This document shows positions 49,401 to 62,300 of a stretch of 64,000 nucleotides of DNA, piece after piece (positions within the stretch are counted from its first letter, which is position 1; each line of letters opens with the position of its first letter). The notes under the pieces were generated by a model. The model was not told where the DNA came from and did no database searches. It saw nothing but the letters and a program-made list of their open reading frames with translations. The stretch spans positions 5,973,213 to 6,037,212 of the forward strand of contig NC_065531.1 of assembly GCF_020184175.1 (NCBI RefSeq). The letters run 5' to 3'. The stretch is from Aphis gossypii. Taxonomy: Eukaryota > Arthropoda > Insecta > Hemiptera > Aphididae. The translations under genes were made by a program, and so were the position numbers.

Positions 49401-52400
49401 ATATTAATTGTATTCACTTGCAATATTTGTAATATTCTATAATTCCATAATTCCATATTGATCTAATTATTGTCTAGATATTTGTTTTAAGTGAGCAATT
49501 TATTTAAATATTCTTTTTATAAATTAAGAATTTTGTTTTTAACCTAATAAATCAAATGATGAGAATAAGAATAAGTATATTATTAATGTGAAATTCAAAT
49601 ATAATATTATAATGTTACCAATTTTAAAACCAGTAATTATTTCAAAAATGTAATAATATATTTACAACGAAAATAATAATATTAGATGTTATGTCCCTAA
49701 ACGTATTATTTGATTTTCTACATGATTGTGTAAATAATAATAGAATCTTATCATTTTTACACTTTTTTAAATTTAAATACCATATTTTAGTAATTTATTT
49801 CCTAAGAAATTTAATAGTTCTTTTATTTCATAAGTTTTAAAACTTTGTAATGGGTGAGTAATATTGTTAAGTGAACAATATACTTTATGACGTATAACGT
49901 GTTTTAAGAAATATTTAATTTTACCATTCTTACTCAAGATCTTATTCTTAATCAAAAATTGTTAAAAAGTGGTATGTATTGTAAATGCGCAGATTGAAAT
50001 TAAATGCAATAATGTTTACAGCATGACATGATTAAAGACAATAATTATTGATTGTTGTTTGCGAGGATTATAAAAACACCTTTCATGTTTCATAAAACAA
50101 ATTCGTATTAAGATGACGTATTGCTATCTAAACGGAGGAATGCATTTGATGAATTTTTGAGCTGCATGTGTAATATTGAGCAGTGAGATTAATTTAACAA
50201 TAAACACTTTATATTTTAAAAATATTTAAAAGTGTTTATTTGACTTAGATAGTAAATTTTAGATCTCTATTGATATATTTTTCATACATTTATTAATTAT
50301 TCAAATTATTCGAGTTACAAAAATGTTTAATATAAATTATTTGCTGGCTTAATTCCCAGGATAAAAATTTATCAGTATTCATAATTTTAGTAATATACCT
50401 ATTACACATATTAGTATTTATTAATTATCATTAATATTTAATAATTAATGCTTATACTATCATAACTCCATATTTTAAAATAAAATATATATGTATTTAA
50501 AAAAATATATTTAGTTAATAACTACGACAGTGAATCTAACTAGGTATCTTTTTAACTTTGAATCTTGTCTCTGGGGAGATGTTCGCCCCATCACTCATCC
50601 TTTACACCCACTACCTATAATATATTTAAGTAAGTTTGGCGTATTCTTTTCTAAATGCATTCTGTTTTACTTGGTTACGTCTAATAAGAAAAAAATATTA
50701 TTATTATTATTATTGAACATTGGACAAAGATATTATTAGGTTAAATTTGTTTTGACTCACATTCTTATACCAATTTATTACCCAGGTACTTAAAATATTT
50801 CATTGTTGTCATAGGTGGTCGATATAATTAGGTTACACACTTTTTTTCGTCTTATCTGGTACTTATTGATTTTCTAGTAGGTACTTCATCGAATTTTGTT
50901 CGAAAATATTAATCTTACTGTTTTAAAGTTAAATGTATAATTTATGTTATAGAATTATAGCTGTTTTAACGATAAACTACACCGATGGTAAAATGCAGGT
51001 TAAATCTTACTTAGGTATATATGTATAACTTTGTAAAAAGTTGTGACGATAAAATAATATGCGTCAATAGGCGAAAACGTAAACTTGTTAATATAATGAT
51101 AAACAATATTCGGGTCAAGTTTCTTATCAATTTTTTTCCTTTTATTAGTATTGTATTTCAATAAAACCACCAGACACACCCACTATTTTTATCGGCTTAG
51201 TTTCCTATAGATTATTCAATCATTTTAGAATGAATTATCTATAAAACAAAATAAATATAAATGATAATATTTTGAAAGTTATAGAAAAATTTGTTATAAA
51301 TGTTTATAATATACTATATTTATCCTTAATTATCTGCAGCAAATCACATAAAAAAATTATTCAACTTTATCGTTTAAAAATATTAAAAGTCCAAATGATT
51401 CAATTTAGTTATACATTTTTACCTAAATTATTTTTAAATATTATTTATCATAATTTTGTTCAAATATTATTTACCAACTATATATTTACCATTAATATTC
51501 AATTCGATAGATATCTTATTTTATTAAATCGGATTTAGAAATAATTTATTCATCAAACTGAATTAATGAATGTTTAAATTGTTTCAATGGATGTAACTAA
51601 ATGTTAAGATGATGCAAGGGCTTAGGGCATAGTTTGTTTTTTCTCTCTGATTTACGTGCCACATACAGATTCACTCAAAATGTTTGGAGTTATCTTTGAG
51701 TAAAATCACCTATAATGAAAGTTATAGAGAATACAATATCTGAAAGAATGACATATCGATTAAATAATTTAAATATCTATTTAAATTTATGTATGCATTA
51801 AATTTTTTTTTATGTTCAATAAAAAGTAAAATAACAATAAAATATAAAACCAATATCTCAAATCTTCAAAAATATTATCCTTTTTAATTTGTATAATAGA
51901 GGATATTACTCTTATATTAGTCAAAAATCACAAAAAATGATTTTACGTGAATGCGTTTATTATATATTGATCACGAGCTTGAGAGAGAAAACAAATGAAG
52001 CCCAGATATAATCTTAAATATTTTTCTTCGAAAAATAAATAGTTAGAATACAAAATTATTTTATAACAGTAGAATTTAATTTATTTCCTAATCTTTATTT
52101 TTCGTTTTTGAAAAGGATGTGTTCATTTAAAAAAATAAACTACCAAAACATAATTTAATACAGTTTTTGAATTTATTTTATTTTTATTTTGATAAATTAC
52201 GTTAAACTCAAAAGTTACAATGACTTCATTTAGTTATATTAAAATCTATTGAAATAATTTTCATCAATAAAAATAAGTGAATGAAAATAACAACTCTTAA
52301 ATTATACTGTTATCTTAGCACTACAAATTCTAATATTTTTGTAGCTGTCTGTATCAAATTATACTATATTAATTATTGATATACCTACTAAGTAGGTAGC

Positions 52401-54019
52401 CATAAAAATGTAATTGTAATAAAAGCGAAGGACTATTTTAGCTCCAATTTTATTACTCTACTTAAGTTAATATCATTGAAAATAATATATTATTGTTATC
52501 TCTTTATTGAGCTAAAACAAAGAAAGAATCAATACTTGTGTAGTATCCTTGAAGTTAGAACTTTTAAATTGTATAATATGTTATTTACTTTTTGTTTGCA
52601 TTTTGACATATTTTTAATGGTTTTAAATTATTTCAAAATATAAAAATAGTTTTTTAAGATTATTATTCTTTTTTTAAACATTATATCATAATAGTATACC
52701 ATGAATGTAAAATTTAATATCTGAAGCACTTGAGATACTATGTGATGTATTGTATGCATTCGTAATACCTAACTAAAACATTATAAATATTAGTTAAAAT
52801 TTAAAAAAAAAATAATAATAATTGGTATCGTAAATCTGTCAATAAATAAAATATTCTATTTAAATTATACACATGAATTACATTGTTTGAAATATAAGTA
52901 TTAACTCATGAATCAATAATGTGTTATTTTCGATAAAATAGTAAATAACTTAATAAGTATTTTAAAATTATTGTAGCGTTAAACTGATACTATTACAAAA
53001 TATACACTTTTTTCATCTAAAAAGTCCGAATTAAATAGTTAATAGTTAATTTTTTTTTTTTTTTTAATTTATTAACCAATAAACATTATAACTGAACTTT
53101 CTAACTATATCATGAAATTAACTTATATAAATTAAATACTTAGCTTAAAAATTCTGTATTTTTAACTAACGATGGTTATTATTATAAATACGAAAAATTA
53201 AGAATGGTTTTGGTTATTTTATTGAATAATAATACTAATTATTACAAATGTATAACAAAAAGAGTATTACTTATATTATACTCACATTTATATTTTTAGA
53301 CATTAAACACGAGATTTTGGATTTTAAAGTATTATATTTTAGTGTGATGTACACTAAGCAAATATATGGGTTTCTATGCACAGGATACTTACGTTTACTA
53401 TTTTATGCATTAAAGTATATTTAAATAGTGTAATATTGTTGAAATATTTCTTACCAAAAAATTACAAAATAATGAAAATGCTGTTCCCTAATAATTTTGC
53501 TTATTGTTTCATATCATATTAATTTTATCTCAATCTGTATACTATGTTATATGTTTCTAAAAAGTAAAATCATGTAAAAAAGAAGATTAATTTAAATAAA
53601 GTAATAAAAATCTAATAATAAAATTCTTGTAATTTTGTAGTATTATTTAAATTATATTTGTATATATTTTTTGTATTTGTAATTTTAATCAATTTTATTT
53701 TGAGATCATTAAATGCATATATATATATATAATACATATTATATATACATTTAATTATATATTCATAGTTTTCGAGATAGTTGAAATTCGATAACATCTA
53801 ATAGCTTAAATAGGTACATACGGCATGTTTGGTTTACGTATATGTATATTGTATAATGTATGTTATACCCAACAGGTTAGTTTCTGCTATATTAGACGGA
53901 TTACAAATTTAATAAATAATGCTGTGATATTTTATTATCATACTATTTTAACATGGCTAAGAAATGATAATGAACAAAGATTAGGAACTTGTACAAAAAT
54001 GAAAAGCAACCAGAACGAA
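46486..54019. other. AT-rich non-coding DNA
   Basis: No gene or RNA recognised. Around 47,930-48,480 composition is more mixed, without a usable reading frame. The remainder is low-complexity A/T sequence. Confidence 0.5.
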
Positions 54020-54780
54020 TGAAAGATAACGGACGTGTAATTCTTATTCGTCAAACTAAAAACCAATAGCCAATTAGAATCCACGTGAGTATTGAATAAC
54101 TGGTATTTATAAAGCTGTAAATCGAGACCAAAATTCACTTAATTTTCAACATAGCGGCGGAGCACATTATTCACACTTGAATCTTTAATACGTCAACAAT
54201 TATTATTGTTGGGTAAACTATTTATACCGATGATCAAGACGACTATTGCTATTTAGTGACGATTTGATCAAGTTGGCCGACAATTTGTAACTATATCCCA
54301 CTAATTATAAGCATAGCTGATAACTTGGTTTAAGACTTAAAATCTTGACCACCCAAATCGAGGATTAACTGCAGCCTGCAGCTACAACTATTGTGCAGAA
54401 TTAAATTAAAGCTATCCATTGACCGAAATTCTCTTTGAAATAGAAGAGTTTATAGTTAAATGTTTGATACCTTAATACCTTGTATCGTCCAACCAGTCAA
54501 AACAGGTTGACGCCAGAATCAAAAACTTTGCAAAGATAGCCAATAGACAATTCCGCATTTAGGTAATCACCTTTGGAGAAACACGAAGATTTATCACAGT
54601 TTGCTACCTCTCAGCGCACCCAATAAATCCAACTACCCCAGAGTAGTTATGTAATTCTCCATGCTAACATATCGAATCTGACTCGTAGTTGTACGATGGT
54701 TCACTAGCGACCACGAAAAATCCCCAAGGCAGACTTATATGCACCTCGAATGTGGTGTGGTCTAATCCTTACCCGATTGT
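54020..54780. other. Unassigned patch of distinct composition
   Basis: Composition is visibly richer in C and G than on either side. It contains TTTATAAAGC (about 54,105) with TTCACTT about 25 bases on, a promoter-like pair, and the short hairpin CAACAATTATTATTGTTG (54194-54211). Conceptual translations of both strands give no protein I recognise. A solo LTR, a decayed element or a non-coding transcript are all possible. Confidence 0.3.
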
Positions 54781-56321
54781 TGGTAAATAATATAGTGTAA
54801 TAACTTGTACGAAATATATTATGCATACACTTGCTTCAACATAATATCAAAGAAACAACGTTATAATAAAGAGTGATTATATCACGGGGTAGATATAGAG
54901 CCTAAAAACGCTCTACATAATACTGTTATAAATCTTAAAACGACTGCAAAATATGAACCAAAAAGGTTATGTTTTATACACTGAATGGAATTAATATTAT
55001 CGCGAAAGAGAAAATGTAAATTCGTATCGAAATGGTATAATATGCAAAGTACTTAAAACTTGACTGAAAATACTCAACAGATGCACCCTTCGTCTAACTA
55101 TGCTATTTATTTTTAATTACTGTTATACAAATATGATACGATGAGTCGTGTGATACATAAATAATTAAATTAATTTTAATGTGTAACATAATATTCACTG
55201 ATGATTTCTGTAGTATGTTCGCACACGTAGTATTTGTATTCGTTTAAATCTTAACAAACTATTCGAATAACATGATGTAAATTTGAATTAAAATATATTG
55301 TCGTGGGTATACGGTATACGTGATTTTCCAGTAGTATACTTTTACTCCGAAACAAATGGTGAACAATAATTAATGTAAGCGATAGCCTTTATTTAATTAA
55401 ACGTTAAAATATATGTATAATATGTAGACTATAGAATCAAAAATACAATTTTAAAAACGTGATACTTCCCCCGATACTATGACAGAAGAGTTCTGTTTAA
55501 CAATACAGCCCGATTCGATACTAGTTTACAATCGTCATAAATATTAATATATTATAGAATAAGTAATAGTAAGGTAGGTATTAGTTTAGTCAAGAAACCA
55601 TTCTGACTATTACACTGGTTCATAAATATTTCTTTACGTCATATTGCTAAAATTTGTATTTTTTTATAATTGTATTTCAAACAATAGAAAATTACACCAC
55701 AGACAATACTTTAAAATTCGTCCTGAACAAACAATAAACTACAGTTATATGGGTAATTTAAAGTAAGACAATATTTTCACATTTTTTTTCATTATAAATA
55801 CGTCTTGTCTGCATCGTGAGTTGTTTTTCGTGGTTATTTTCAAATATTTTCAAATGGTACATCATAGTTTTAATTATAATAGTCGAATCACAAACACTTA
55901 TGGTACATACTTCAATTACTTAAGTTATTTTTAAAACACAATAATTGATTGAGAAAACGAATGTAGTACCTAGTACGTCCAAAGAAATAAATCATGAGAT
56001 GAACTCGGAAATAATATCATTTTTAAAATAACACTATTACTACTTTAAATTTTCATTGAATGGAATGCTTATAATTCTTAAATATTAAATAAAACTACCT
56101 ATATAAAATTATACGTAGTGTATTTATGTATTGTGAAGATTTTCACAATAATTGATTTCTTTTCTTTTCTTGAAAACTTATTTTGGGCAGTAAAAATGAT
56201 TTGAGAATCGAGAGTTAAAATGTCTAGTGAGAATACAATACTATACATAATATACAAATCCAGAAATAATTATATTTAATCATCGATATTAATTCAATGT
56301 ATTTTTATTGTTTTATTTCAG
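54781..56321. other. AT-rich non-coding DNA
   Basis: Nothing recognised, up to the acceptor-like tract that ends it. Confidence 0.5.
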
Positions 56322-56367
56322 ATAGAACTTATTAAAATAAAAAGAATACTTCGGACCAGAATTTATT
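56322..56367 (+). other. Candidate 46-bp exon with strong splice sites
   Basis: Preceded by a pyrimidine-rich tract ending TTTTATTTCAG and followed by GTAAGTATTG (GT at 56368), both close to consensus. The 46-bp interval is not a multiple of three and could be an untranslated exon, for instance of the gene whose first exon may lie at 24.9-25.3 kb. Chance pairs of this kind do occur in long A/T-rich introns, so this is weak. Confidence 0.25.
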
Positions 56368-59300
56368 GTAAGTATTGTTTTTATTTACAAATCACAAGTG
56401 ATTAAGTAAACCTATTATTACTATTGGTTTGTTCGTCAGTTAAAAAAAAACTTCCTTCTAGAATATTAATCACTCTTCCAAAATACTAAATAGGGGTAAT
56501 TTAAATTATTTAGACATATACGGGTATATAATTCTAAATGAAAAATTTAATAGAACACAATCTATTATTTTTTGGTCACTATATTTTATACATCTAATCG
56601 AATAAAAATATATACTAAAATTTGGCATTGAAAATAATTAAGTACATTAAAATTTCCTAAAATATACAGTTTTATTAGCACTAGCTCAAATGTCTTTTTA
56701 TTGTTTTTTATTTAAAATTTTGCTAAAAACGATTAGTTCTTTTAGATAAGTAGAAATACGTTAAGATATAGTATTATGATTTGTTAGAAAATAAATACAT
56801 GTTGGCACGTTAAGTTACCATTCTTAATATGTATACGTATAATATATTAAAAAAATAGTATATCATATAATACGGTTGTTAGGTGTTTCATTCGTTTACT
56901 TGTTTGGTCGCACTTTTATTCAAAATACACACTATAATTATCACTTCATGCCGTTAGTTGTTGTAAATTGAGTTTCAGTAAAAAAAATATTTTCGTCATT
57001 TATGTTTTATACATTTATTTCGTTTGTGTACGTATTCTGAAACTCTGTGATAAATTTATACTTTTCAACAATTCCTTGCGTTTCTGGTTTGTAGGTTTTC
57101 TCCTATTTTACTGCGTTTGTCCCGAACGTGCCAAAACGTCGTTTTAAAATTCATAACTATTACGCTGCTATAGAAACGACGATCACGGATTTGCATTTTT
57201 CTTTTTTCTTATTTACTTTTTTTTTTTTACGAAACGCGTTCTTCGTACGTTCGTTTCTGGTTTTGTACACGTGTGAAAGTTCGATGCGTCAATCTGCTAT
57301 TTGTTGAATTTATAATCGAGTATACTCGAGTATAACTACACTGCAAACGCGTATAAATCAGAACATTTAAAAAGTTTGGAAACGAAATACGGATATAAAC
57401 GTTTACAAACTTTTCAATCGACCTACACACACCAACTCCCTGGATAAAAGTCCTCGGAGATGACCGTAAACGAGTGTACGGTGGGAAAAAAAAACATATT
57501 ATACACACTCACAACGAAGGACATTATATATTATACACAATATTATTTAATAATATATTACGTGTGACGATTTACGCGATGTAGATTGTTGGACTGTTGC
57601 CTACGTCACGGTTATAGTCCTTAGTACGAATGTCGCGTGCTAGTTGACGCAATAAATATGCCGTTGATCTGTATACAAACCGATGTTCAATGCAGTAGGT
57701 ACTTACTTGGCTAATTCGTGTTTACCGCGGTTCGCGTTCAAACCACGTCTTATATATTGGACCCGGTTGTGATTATGACGTTTTTAACGTTATTAAAACC
57801 GTTCGATCATCATATTTGCTCACGTCGCAATTTTATTGCCACCATTGTCAATATCGCTAAAAGCACGCCCGTAGGATAATATTAATGTGTATTATAGGTA
57901 CATATCATACTATGTATATTGAATAGACCATAATACCATGTCAGTACTATACCTAAAAGTATATATATATAGGTATATATGAAATAAAGAACCTATCAAA
58001 AAACCTTTGAACTTCTTCGCATTTGTCGTATACACAGTGTGATTGTTTAAATGGTCACTGCATGTCTGTAATCATCTAGTCAAATTTGGATTCGTTACAA
58101 TTTTAGAAATATTTACAAATTTATAGTTTAAAATTCTTATACGTATTTTTTTATTTGCGTGATGTCAGTTTACCAACTTTGTAAAATCGATTCAAAACCT
58201 CCACCTATATTTTACGGGTTATTTGTCAGAATTTACGGATTACAGACTAAATACACGTAGTCGACCCGTATTGCTATTGTATAAAAAATCTAATACGAAA
58301 TAATGCATCAAGATTTACAAAAATTTAACCAATTTGAAAATCCCTCTTTTTCTCAAATCCATTTTTTAACCGTGAAGTTAGCCATACCAATAGTTGGTCT
58401 ACAACTTTAAAATTGGATATTTTTGATAAATATTACCTATAATATATTTTGTTGTGCGGATAATTAAATATTATCGCTATGGATTATTTCCGATAGCCCG
58501 CGTAAATATAGTTATGACGGGGATTTTGTTTGAGCATCGTATAGTTAATAGCTCTCCAATATTGTGCTCGAGCCTATATTATGAAATCGTATTTTTTTGT
58601 GTGAAGCATTGAACATTGTACATCTATAGATCGTTTTATCAAAATATAAAATAAAGTATAAACACTAAACTAAAAAAGCCACTTAGCTCTCCGTATATTG
58701 TTAAAAAAATTAATTCTCATTTATATGAATGATTTGTGCGTGTATATAAATATTAAAATATGTTGCTGTATTATTTGAGAGTCCATATTTAACGTTAATG
58801 AATTTTTTTTGAATAATTGACCCATATCATTCTAGAATGTCGACATGTATACCATTTTAAAAAATAAAAACGAATGAAGAAAAAAACATTTTTCTTTTAA
58901 AAAAATTGTATTTAATATCCATTAAAAACGGTATGCCTACTACAACGATGATAAAATACAATGATTTGAGTTTTTACTTTTTACACCATTTAACTAACAT
59001 GTTTACCGTTTTGTTGACATTTTAAATTTAAATACTGAGGGTTGGGTCATTAAGCGTAGTTTTTTTGAAAGTAAGAAATTTAGAAATTTATTTCAAAATG
59101 TTTATACAGATTTAATTTAATAAAATATTTTAATAACTTAATTTATACATAAGTTTTTCATTACAACAGATATAAACGATACGTTTGTATAATATATACT
59201 TGCATATTTAAAAACTAATATGTGTTTTTTTCTTATATAGTTAGTTACTCAAAAACTGCTCTACCGATTTTCACGAAAATTTCAAACAAATCGAGAGTAG

Positions 59301-62300
59301 TTTGAATCAGGTTAAAAAATATATCAAGTGCTATTTGTAATTCGCCACAGGCAGATTGCCCATCTCGGTCGAATTAGTTCACAAAGCGAGGCACACGATG
59401 TCAATTTTCTCATGAACTGAGGTAAACACTAAAACTGAAGATATATTTATATTTCGTCATATTTCTCGTCTATAGTTCACGTGTGAAGTTAGGCGTTATA
59501 CGATTAGTATTATATTATTATGGTTTGGTTTTACAAAAACGATCGATCGAACTCTCATACCTTATAGTACACGAATAATAAAATTGTAATTATTTTTATT
59601 AATATGTATTTTTACGCTGCATTTTTTGAGTATCTATATTATTATATAATAATATGATATTGTATATGGATGAGTATCATGTTATTATTCTCATTTTCAT
59701 ATAAAACTTGTCGTATAGACCAATCTGCTCGGGAAAGTAGCTAGATTATATTTTTTTTCGGTCTGTTCATTGTACATTATGTGATCGGGATTATTATAAC
59801 AGGTTTTATTTCCGATTTCTATACCTGCGTATAAGTAACAGGATAAACTTTTCCCCAACCCAACGTCGTCATTATGTGTAGGTAAAAAAAAAAAATCCGA
59901 TTCAGGATCATGTGCACGGTGCGACGGTGTTCGGAATTGGAATTCCTTCGAAAATCCCGTAAAACGTATTTTCGGAATGACTGAGTCTTGTCACGATCTG
60001 TCAGTCCCGCGGCATTCGATTGACGAATAAAATACTTATTAGTTATTGTAGCGACTCGGATGCGCCCGGGTTTAATGTAAGCGTTCACTATTTTTCTCTG
60101 GGCACTACACGAGACACGTTATCCGACTCGTCCAAAGTCCGTTAACATCAACGTCTATATTTCGTGCTGAGATTTTTTTTTATAAATATCAGTAGGTACA
60201 ATTTATGCTTATCCTACGGGACATTTTGTGTATCAAGATTAGCGACTGTAAGATAAAAGACTTATCGTTATAATTGAACTCGGAAAATCGCCGATCTTTT
60301 ACCGACAAAAATAAAATCCGTAAACCGTGATGTTGATGTGTGATTATAATCACTACGATTCGAGAATATAAAATATGATTTACAAGAACGCGTTCAAACT
60401 TTTAACTATGGCTATGTGTTATATTTTGTTTCGACATTATTGCATTATAATTTATGTATGATTTTCGGGATATCAACGTTGTAATTAATTTATGTAAAAA
60501 CTTCATACTAAATACTGAAATGTCCACATATACTGAAGTATTCTAATTTATAAGACTTAATTTGTTGGGATTTAGAATAGTTTTTTTTATTAGTTTATTA
60601 TTACGTTGTGGTACTGTGATGTCCTATTTATATATGATACATTTCAAAATGATTAATATAGTTATATTTTGTGACAGATATTTAAAACCTGAAATCGAAT
60701 AACTAATTATACGCCCTAAAATTGTAACACCGTAATTATTATTTTATTGTAAATCTCGTGACAGTTTATTATTTATCGCTACTATATTGTAGTTCGGGTA
60801 GATTAAGTTGTCGATAAAGCAGTATTTTATGATAACATTTTGAACACATTTGATCCCAGTAATTTATGTATTGTTAATATTTTTTCTTCTGAGCTTATAT
60901 AAATTATTTATAAGCGATACATTAAACTTAAATGTATAAATAAGTGAAATTATAAAAGAAAAAATAGACTTAGATAAATAATTCTATTCTTTTGGTAACC
61001 ACAAATTTCTAATCTCGTCAATAGAGATATTAAATTAAAATAAGATTATTTAAAACTTATTCTACTCACTTAATTTTAAAATATAATATATATGTACAAT
61101 GTACTAGGTATATAACACTTAAAAAATGTTGGTTTCTGCCTTTTGAAAAAAAAAAAATAAGAGCTTATGTCCTTATTTCAAGGTTTATTTATTTATATTG
61201 ACAAATAATTATAAGTTTATGGATAGGAAAAATACAAAATATAATGTAATATTCGAATGTGTGTTTGAAAACACGTTACTTTTGTTACTTTTCACCTCAC
61301 GAAATAATACATTTCTAGGTAAATTATTGTTGGCTACTTTAAAAAAAAAAGGTTACATTTATTTTGACCCTCACACATAAAAAACATAAAAAAAAATGAG
61401 TGCATATGATTTAAAAGAAATTTGTAATTTTCTCAACACTTATAATATTACACTTCGTATTACGCCTATATTATGTACATTGTACATATATAAATGACTA
61501 TACTGTGATAGGTATATTATAATTTATGTATTTGCATGTACACCTACACATCTATGTGCTGTGATATTTTGAATCCGTAACATCTGTCGCAACGTCTGAA
61601 ACGTAAACATAGATATTTACAAATCGAGTCTGTATTATAATATTTTGTATAAGTAGACGAAAACCATTGCAGATAGCAGCTGCTGATTTCAATATCTCAC
61701 CAGCACCTTAAAGCTACATCATAATCTATATAGAACGATTCGGTATATATATCGATATAAATACTGCTGCGAATACCCATTGAGACGTTATACGATGAAA
61801 TATTAACAAGTACCTATATATCTTTATAATAATTATTATTAAGCTTTTGGTGGGTTTTATTTAACTATTTTTTTTTTTTTTATTAAATATTATAACAAAC
61901 ACGATGCATATTTTGTAGTAAACGACTCTGAAATGAATTTGCAATGTACTCGTATAACATGATCATCACGTTTCCATGTTCGTTTATGCAGATGCTTATT
62001 TTTAGTATCCTCCTAATCTTACGTCTGTCATAATAAATTTTTTTTTAAACCCAAAACGAGCATAATAACAGTTCTGACAGCACGTTTAATATTTCACGCG
62101 AGCTTCGTTTAAACATGTTTAAGTTGACCCTGTTTTTCACACGAATTTTATTAAAAACAAATTCATATAATATTATGTATGGTATGCATATATTTTTCAG
62201 CGAAATTATTTCCTGTACGGTATTATTAGAATACATTTTGTATGGGTAGGTTCCTAGTAGGTACCTACACAAATTTGATAATAATAATTTTAAAGTTTTT

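Noticed and set aside
59230..59420. ACTGCTCTACCGATTTTCAC, similar to words in some arthropod repeat families
   Set aside because: No ends, hairpin or coding piece could be found to assign it to a family.
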